A stretch of 64,000 nt of DNA from Myceligenerans salitolerans (GTDB lineage: Bacteria; Actinomycetota; Actinomycetes; Actinomycetales; Cellulomonadaceae): contig NZ_JAFMPK010000047.1 of the NCBI RefSeq assembly GCF_017349295.1, forward strand, positions 669,527 to 733,526, in the 5' to 3' direction. Positions 63,901 to 64,000 of the stretch are shown here, one piece after another. Position numbers and translations under genes: made by a program. The number at the start of each line of letters is the position of its first letter. Position 1 is the stretch's first letter. Under the pieces are notes generated by a model. It did not search any database. It was not told the DNA's origin and worked only from the letters and a program-made list of their open reading frames with translations.

Positions 63901-64000
63901 AGCGCGAGGAGAGCTTCGCGAGCCCAGCCCTCGATGATGACGTCGTGCCAGTCACGCGGCAGCTCATCACCCGGGATGCGCTCCCAGCCGGCTTCCTCCG
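60975..64000 (-). CDS. hsdR: Type I restriction enzyme subunit R (5' end outside window)
   Basis: The motor and nuclease subunit of a type I restriction-modification system. About 1008 residues are visible and the frame stays open to the right edge, so only a short N-terminal part is missing. Nuclease motif: DVVYYVNGFPLVVAETKTP (D...ExK). Motor motifs: HHQGSGKTELM (Walker A), VLVDEAHRSQEG (DEAH), FFGATGTAI (motif III), VVTAKWMTGFNAP and FQTITRPNRPW (motif VI region). The helical C-terminus probably contacts HsdM/HsdS, expected further right. An in-frame TTG at 63863 is not the true start, because related sequence continues upstream of it (GWERIPGDELPRDWHD). The base composition looks less GC-rich than neighbours. 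Confidence 0.92.
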   Translation of the reverse strand, partial: EEAGWERIPGDELPRDWHDVIIEGWAREALLALNPELADDPESAELVLHELNQAVLDAHNGLVAANERLTVMLRGDHSFPTIDGKHVPRRLIDFGGLGNNRFTVANEVTIAGAVKPRRFDVVYYVNGFPLVVAETKTPVKQQVSWANAAKDIYGTYEEDYPNFFATNVFNIATEGLEFRMAPIRAVPDPDSEIWAPWGSTEDDPKVVTGPARVERAARLLLRPETILPILKDLVMFRHARDASETDVKLLPRYPQFEAALGIHQKVLDGRPGGLIWHHQGSGKTELMAFAAARLLRDPAVTERFGSAPTVIVIADRRDLVRQTAEMFETAGMPRMSVPRNRSELFALLRSGEPGVVITTVHKFAEAGHLNDRSNIVVLVDEAHRSQEGKLGDAWRAAVPSARFFGATGTAIEDKDRSTFKLFGDPDDPDFVMSRYTPEQSIADGFTKPVIVEGRSVRFSLDKEALDEAFDELAAEEDLDEDEKVFLSGKASHIETILSDPKRVTEVCVDIVDHFLTFVAPLGQKAQVVAYNRSLVVAYARAIEAELQRRGAAIPDGRIREVGVVMHVPDSKDTPKEYKKYLLTPEQEEGLKRRFKKVDDPMSFVVVTAKWMTGFNAPIEGVLYLDKPARDANLFQTITRPNRPWKNPVTGQCKDYGRVVDYIGLAKAIGNAITGPQAKGGEEDELNVTDASKLAGKFVADLTRLLHLFSGIDTTDSSFESLAEAHERVPEGSSQRTDFVETYVAVQTVWEFLDPHPMLQPFKPQYFWLARVYESIRPKEVSKAFLWARLGAKTTALIHGHMNDVVVKTMHSKTVTLDAAGLALVKAIAAQLRLPDTDTPETKGGNVYQEILDSIEARIRRRMAGAESPAYKSLAERIEKLRTKAIENVEDSLAFLEEALRIAQDVVAADRAAEQGDDEALDWISDPKRGALTQIVEENTPPGLHKIVPDIVHRIDSIVAEVAYTGWTSSDAGDKHVRRELRSALKDYSLPVKGELFDRTYEYVRENY

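Overview
The window is high-GC actinobacterial DNA. Gene content and order point to the order Micrococcales, probably near Promicromonosporaceae or Cellulomonadaceae; that placement is inference from gene order and was not tested by a database search. From memory, the block from the RNA methyltransferase to the inositol monophosphatase (about 33.4-43.1 kb) runs in the same order as Mycobacterium tuberculosis Rv2689c to Rv2701c. The organism appears to be an F420-using (fgd), GTG-start-rich, aerobic heterotroph with fatty-acid beta-oxidation and a complete aconitase. I found no rRNA, tRNA, CRISPR array, insertion sequence or prophage.

Layout. 0-7.8 kb: an SDR-like protein, gnd overlapped by an ATP-grasp carboxylate-amine ligase (D-aspartate-ligase type), a DUF805 membrane protein, DUF3000-rnd, an intergenic 90-bp tandem repeat and a FemX-type peptidyltransferase. 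8.1-13.4 kb: the fadA-fadB operon and a two-RCK membrane protein. 13.4-18.2 kb: an accessory stretch with a WXG100-like protein, two small partners, a helix-turn-helix protein and a SNF2 helicase. 18.3-30.2 kb: NRDE protein, dxs, guaB1, a CoA-pyrophosphatase-type Nudix enzyme, an APH-type kinase, and two TetR genes each divergent from an alpha/beta hydrolase. 30.2-44.8 kb: acnA, RNA methyltransferase, KimA-like potassium permease facing ceoB-ceoC, DUF3159, OB-fold, DUF3710, dut, DUF3093, DUF4193, inositol monophosphatase and sepH. 44.9-60.6 kb: DUF5998, a phosphodiesterase-like protein, tdk, a GNAT/acyl-CoA-synthetase protein acetyltransferase, topoisomerase IV subunit A, gph, fgd, two GNAT proteins and metH. 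61-64 kb: the type I restriction subunit hsdR, running off the right edge.

The most consistent non-coding signal is a TANNNT -10 hexamer placed 6-8 nt before the start codon of 18 genes. This is the layout of leaderless transcripts and it also settled many start choices. Two divergent gene pairs have a palindrome on the shared promoters, acnA has a perfect 20-bp palindrome over its -35 box, and the KimA-like permease and ceoB have interlocking leaderless promoters. The likeliest little-described system is the WXG100-like three-gene cassette at 13.4-15.5 kb.
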